From the NCBI GenBank assembly GCA_964431205.1, contig CAYSIX010000196.1, positions 1-7,822 on the forward strand: DNA of 7,822 bases, given 5' to 3'. The translations under genes were made by a program, and so were the position numbers. Below the pieces are notes generated by a model, which was given only the letters and a program-made list of their open reading frames with translations, ran no database searches and was not told the origin of the DNA. Shown here one piece after another: positions 4,994 through 7,822 of the stretch; positions within the stretch are counted from its first letter, which is position 1, and the number at the start of each line of letters is the position of its first letter. The DNA is from CAYSIX01 sp964431205 (GTDB lineage: Bacteria > Planctomycetota > Phycisphaerae > Phycisphaerales > Phycisphaeraceae).

Positions 4994-6040
4994 ATGAAAA
5001 GTTACTGGTCCGGCATGGCGTGGGTGGTGGTGGCGGCGGCGCTGATGATGATGATCGGCTGCGGGGGCGGTGACGAGCCGCCGACCGGTGCGCAGCCGCC
5101 CGACGCCCCGGCCACAAGTTCCAGCGAGGCACCGCCCGCCGAGTCTCCGCGCGATGCGTTCGCCTCGCCGCCCGAAACCGACACCGCCAACACGGCCAGC
5201 GACCCGCCGGCGACCGGCGGGGCGCCGACGGCCCCGTGGGATGAGCTGGCGGACGCGGCCGACTCGCAACCGGAGCCGACCCCCGAGCCGTCGACCGTGC
5301 GCAACCCGTTCACGAGCGCGTCCCCACGTGCGCCAGAGCCGACCTCGACGCGGGACGCCTCGACCGAGTCTCCGGCCGACGATGAGACGGGCGACGACCC
5401 GAACGCCACGCCGTTCAAGATCACCCGGGTCGTGCAATCACAGATGACCGGACGAAACCAGCGGGCGATCTACTTCGCCGACGGCAAGGCGGTGGAGTTT
5501 GTCTCGGGGGTTCAATCGCGGCCGAGCGTGGTTTATGACCTGGTTGCCGGGGGCTGGACCGAAGTGGACCAGGGGCGGTACTTGAAACTGGGCGACGTCG
5601 AAGCGCTGGTCCGCGCCCGGGCCGACGAGACGCGCAAGCGGGCCGACGAACACCCCGATCCGCAGGTGCGGCGGTTCGCCGTCGCCGTGCTCGATCCGCT
5701 GTTCGACGTCGAGGACACCGAGCAAGGGCTGCGGCTGACCAACGAGCTGATCTTCTACGAGGTGCGTTCGCAGCGGGGGTTGGAGGGGCGGCGGGCGACC
5801 TGGTATTTCATGTTCGAGACGCTGGACGCGTACCGCGAGGCGCTGGCGACGCGGCAGGCGCCCAACCCGCACCTGGCGGTGATCGAGCAGTTGCGTCAGC
5901 GCGGGATGTTCCCCAACGAGATGAACGTGACGATGCAGACGCCCTCGGGCGGCGTGCGCGTGCAGATGCAGACGGCGTTCTCGGACGTCACCGAGGCGGA
6001 GCGGGCCCGTCTGGACGAGGTGCTCAGCGCCGAGTACTGA
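4994..6040 (+). CDS. Lipoprotein with low-complexity linker and unrecognised C-terminal domain
   Basis: Residues 1-23 form a lipoprotein signal peptide: a K near the start, a hydrophobic run (8-21) and a lipobox-like M-I-G-C with the acylated Cys at 23, followed by GGGDE. D and E soon after the Cys leave the inner or outer membrane undecided. Residues 25-137 are a disordered linker of Pro, Thr, Ser, Ala, Asp and Glu with no heptads. About 140-348 looks folded: it opens with beta-rich sequence (ITRVVQSQ, RAIYFADGKAVEFV), then VVYDLVAGGWTEVD, a charged helix (202-220), LRLTNELIFYEV (247-258), an aromatic segment WYFMFETLDAY (270-280) and a helix before MFPNEMNVTMQ. From memory this order of elements resembles a recurring hypothetical family of planctomycetes, with no known function. 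The start is ATG 3 nt after the phhB stop, with no strong ribosome binding site of its own. Codons favour a G ending (GCG, CTG, GAG) more than those of the GGDEF gene, which favour C. Confidence 0.85.
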   Translation: MKSYWSGMAWVVVAAALMMMIGCGGGDEPPTGAQPPDAPATSSSEAPPAESPRDAFASPPETDTANTASDPPATGGAPTAPWDELADAADSQPEPTPEPSTVRNPFTSASPRAPEPTSTRDASTESPADDETGDDPNATPFKITRVVQSQMTGRNQRAIYFADGKAVEFVSGVQSRPSVVYDLVAGGWTEVDQGRYLKLGDVEALVRARADETRKRADEHPDPQVRRFAVAVLDPLFDVEDTEQGLRLTNELIFYEVRSQRGLEGRRATWYFMFETLDAYREALATRQAPNPHLAVIEQLRQRGMFPNEMNVTMQTPSGGVRVQMQTAFSDVTEAERARLDEVLSAEY

Positions 6041-6077
6041 CCGCCGTGGCGCCGGCGCCCGGGGTCGCCGTGGCGGT
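6040..6077. repeat. Palindrome and short direct repeat after the lipoprotein gene
   Basis: CGCCGTGGCG occurs twice (6042-6051 and 6066-6075). Between and overlapping them is the 12-bp perfect palindrome at 6048-6059 (GGCGCC followed by GGCGCC), and ACCGCC (6040-6045) can pair with GGCGGT (6072-6077). An RNA here would fold strongly and could end the phhB-lipoprotein transcript, but there is no T-run. The remainder of the gap to 6138 shows no gene or clear signal. Confidence 0.3.
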
Positions 6078-6138
6078 GGTAGTGGCGCGACGGCGGCGCG
6101 CGACGCGATGTTTCCTGCCGCCCACGCCAGCAAAGAAC

Positions 6139-6167
6139 TTGGCCCACGCCGCGGCGCGCCATACAGT
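6139..6167 (+). promoter_or_regulatory. Sigma70-like promoter of dapA
   Basis: TTGGCC (6139-6144) and TACAGT (6162-6167) are separated by exactly 17 bp; each matches four of six consensus bases. A transcript would start near 6174, giving a leader of about 25 nt with the AAAGGG ribosome binding site (6186-6191) before ATG 6199. That arrangement favours ATG 6199 over the in-frame ATG at 6178, which would sit only a few bases into the RNA. Confidence 0.5.
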
Positions 6168-6198
6168 GCGCCGCGAGATGCAGCGAAAGGGCCCGAGC

Positions 6199-7086
6199 AT
6201 GTTTCAGGGTGTGATGACGGCGATGGTCACGCCGTTCGCCGGCGGCCGCGTGGACGAGCAGCGCCTGGCGGCGAACGTGGGCTTTCAGATCGAGCAGGGC
6301 GTCGACGGGCTCGTTCCGGTGGGCACGACCGGTGAGTCGCCCACGCTCAGCCACGAGGAGCACGACCGCGTGATCGAGCGCGTGGTCGAGGCGGCGGACG
6401 GGCGCGTGCCCGTGATCGCCGGCACCGGCTCCAACGCCACACGCGAGGCCTTGCGCCTCACCGAGCACGCACGCTCCGCCGGCGCCTCCGCCTCGCTCCA
6501 GGTCGTGCCCTACTACAACAAGCCCACGCAGGAGGGCCTCTACCGCCACTTCATGACCCTCGCCGACCGGGTCGACCTGCCCATGGTGCTCTACAACATC
6601 CCGGGCCGCTGCGGCGTGGCCATGACGGTGGATACCGTGGTCCGCCTCGCCGCCCACCCGAACATCGTCGCGATCAAGGAGGCCACCGGGTCGATGGACG
6701 TCGCCAGCGAGATCGCGGCGCGCTGCGACCTGACGATCCTCTCCGGCGACGACTCGCTGACGCTGCCGATGATCGCCGTGGGCGGGCGCGGCGTGATCAG
6801 CGTGCTGAGCAACCTGCTGCCGGCGCGGGTCAAGGCGATGGTCGACGCGGCGCTGGCCGGCCGCACCGACGAGGCCCGCCGCCTGCACCTCGAGCTGTTC
6901 CCCCTGTGCAAGGCCATGTTCCTCGAGACCAACCCCATCCCGATCAAGACGGCGATGGCGGTCTGCGGGATGGACAGCGGCGAGCTGCGCCCGCCCCTGT
7001 GCGAGATGTCGCCGGATCACAGCGCGGCCCTGGAAGCGACGCTCAAGAAGCACGGCGTCTGGGAGCCGGCCACCGTCGCGCGGTAG
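6199..7086 (+). CDS. dapA: 4-hydroxy-tetrahydrodipicolinate synthase
   Basis: DapA condenses pyruvate with L-aspartate-4-semialdehyde, the first step committed to diaminopimelate and lysine; the product feeds peptidoglycan synthesis. The 295-residue protein is of normal length and a complete TIM barrel. Catalytic residues align with E. coli DapA: Schiff-base K160 in VAIKEATG, Y132 and R137 in LYNIPGR, T43-T44 in GTTGES and Y106 in PYYNKPTQEGLY. The residues lining the E. coli lysine-feedback pocket are also kept (H52, H55, N79, E83, Y105), so inhibition by lysine is likely though unproven. The start at 6199 (MFQGVMTAMVTPF) matches the family N-terminus and has AAAGGG 7 nt upstream; ATG 6178 would add only MQRKGPS. 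It has its own promoter-like sequence and no dap neighbour. It is convergent with ald across a 22-bp gap without a visible terminator. Confidence 0.97.
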   Translation: MFQGVMTAMVTPFAGGRVDEQRLAANVGFQIEQGVDGLVPVGTTGESPTLSHEEHDRVIERVVEAADGRVPVIAGTGSNATREALRLTEHARSAGASASLQVVPYYNKPTQEGLYRHFMTLADRVDLPMVLYNIPGRCGVAMTVDTVVRLAAHPNIVAIKEATGSMDVASEIAARCDLTILSGDDSLTLPMIAVGGRGVISVLSNLLPARVKAMVDAALAGRTDEARRLHLELFPLCKAMFLETNPIPIKTAMAVCGMDSGELRPPLCEMSPDHSAALEATLKKHGVWEPATVAR

Positions 7087-7108
7087 CGCTGAACCCGCAA
7101 CGACTCGA

Positions 7109-7822
7109 TCACGCCAGGGCGCCGACCATGTCGTGCGCCTCGGCCACGGCGCGGTTCAGCAGCCGGCCGTCGTGCATGTTGACCGCGCTGCTGAACGGCG
7201 AGCCGTCGTCGAGCAGATCCTCGTCGCTCAGGTTCGCCAGGCGGATCGCGTAAGCCTGCGTGGCGTGGCACAGCGCCTGCGTGCTCGTGCGTCCGACGGC
7301 GCCGGGCATGTTGGCCACGCAGTAGTGCACGACGCCGTCGATCACGTACGTCGGCTCGCCGTGCGTCGTCGGCCGCGTCGTCTCGAAGCAGCCGCCCTGG
7401 TCCACGCCCACGTCCACCATCACCGCGCCCGGCTTCATCCGTTGGAGCAGGTCCCGATCGATCAGCACCGGCGTCCGCCCGCCGGGGATCAGCACCGCGC
7501 CGATCACCAGGTCCGCCTCGATCGCGTGCTCACGGATCGCGTGCGGGTGCGAGTACACGCTGAAGACGTTGCGCGGCATCACGTCGTCCAGGTACCGCAG
7601 CCGGTCCAGGTTGATGTCCATGATCGTCACCCGCGCGCCCAGCCCCGCCGCCACCCGCGCCGCCTGCGCCCCGACCACGCCCCCGCCGAGGATCAGCACG
7701 TCGCCCGGCTCCACGCCCGGCACCCCGCCCAGCAGGATCCCCCGGCCCATCATCGGCTTCTCCAGGTACTTGGCCCCCTCCTGCACGCTCATCCGCCCCG
7801 CGACCTCGCTCATCGGCGTCAG
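7109..7822 (-). CDS. ald: Alanine dehydrogenase, C-terminal 237 residues (cut by the right edge)
   Basis: Ald oxidatively deaminates L-alanine to pyruvate and ammonia with NAD+, or works in reverse. The frame is open from the window edge, with LTPMSEVAGR as the first visible residues, a segment that lies in the middle of the protein; about 135 N-terminal residues of the usual 370 are missing, including the substrate-binding Arg, Lys and His. Present are the Rossmann fold with GGGVVG (46-51 of the visible part) and D69 at the end of the second strand, VDVGVDQGGCFETTRPTTH (136-154) whose D141 corresponds to the catalytic Asp, and NMPGAVGRTSTQAL (171-184). NAD rather than NADP is inferred from the Asp. 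The M of MSEVAG is internal, not a start. It is tail-to-tail with dapA, which uses pyruvate, but the two cannot share a transcript. Confidence 0.96.
   Translation of the reverse strand: MTPMSEVAGRMSVQEGAKYLEKPMMGRGILLGGVPGVEPGDVLILGGGVVGAQAARVAAGLGARVTIMDINLDRLRYLDDVMPRNVFSVYSHPHAIREHAIEADLVIGAVLIPGGRTPVLIDRDLLQRMKPGAVMVDVGVDQGGCFETTRPTTHGEPTYVIDGVVHYCVANMPGAVGRTSTQALCHATQAYAIRLANLSDEDLLDDGSPFSSAVNMHDGRLLNRAVAEAHDMVGALA

Noticed and set aside
6178..6198. ATG at 6178 as the dapA start
   Set aside because: It would add seven residues not found in the family, and the AAAGGG Shine-Dalgarno lies between it and the better start at 6199.
5896..7053. A 385-codon minus-strand frame opposite dapA
   Set aside because: It is antisense to dapA, whose catalytic residues and length are all in place; the His/Arg-rich product shows no family motif.
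7087..7108. Terminator between dapA and ald
   Set aside because: The 22-bp gap contains no inverted repeat or T-run.

Overview
The window is a 7.8-kb piece of very GC-rich bacterial chromosome packed with ordinary-looking genes. No tRNA, rRNA, CRISPR array, insertion sequence or phage gene is visible. GC content, C- or G-ending codons, GTG start use, an unusual YmdB variant, and a proline/threonine-rich lipoprotein whose C-terminal half resembles hypothetical proteins I recall from planctomycetes suggest a planctomycete, perhaps of the Phycisphaerae. That assignment is inference; no single gene proves it.

Layout from left to right. The left edge holds, on the minus strand, the first 31 codons of a gene behind a strong Shine-Dalgarno; it may be a CBS-domain protein. 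Upstream of it on the same strand is nrdR (270-782). Diverging from nrdR is a YmdB-type metallophosphoesterase gene (943-1803). Neither member of this divergent pair has a Shine-Dalgarno, and both have a -10-like hexamer 6-8 nt before the start codon, so both may be leaderless. A 281-bp gap with three inverted repeats follows, then a membrane diguanylate cyclase (GGDEF) gene with a GTG start (2085-3143). Convergent with it is a membrane-anchored CBM20-esterase gene (3206-4480, minus) that has lost its nucleophile serine. Divergent from the esterase is a two-gene unit: pterin-4a-carbinolamine dehydratase (4700-4990) and, 3 nt later, an unrecognised lipoprotein (4994-6040). Next comes dapA (6199-7086), with its own sigma70-like promoter, and finally, convergent and cut by the right edge, alanine dehydrogenase (7109 to the edge).

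The genes do not form one pathway. They cover dNTP-synthesis regulation (NrdR), nucleotide signalling (YmdB and GGDEF proteins), pterin recycling, lysine/peptidoglycan precursor synthesis (DapA) and alanine catabolism (Ald). DapA and Ald share pyruvate as substrate and product but lie tail to tail, not in an operon. I see no clearly new biological system. The items most worth a second look are the Ser-to-Gly esterase, the Asn-to-Asp metal-site change in YmdB, the leaderless-looking divergent promoters, and the pterin dehydratase-lipoprotein pairing.
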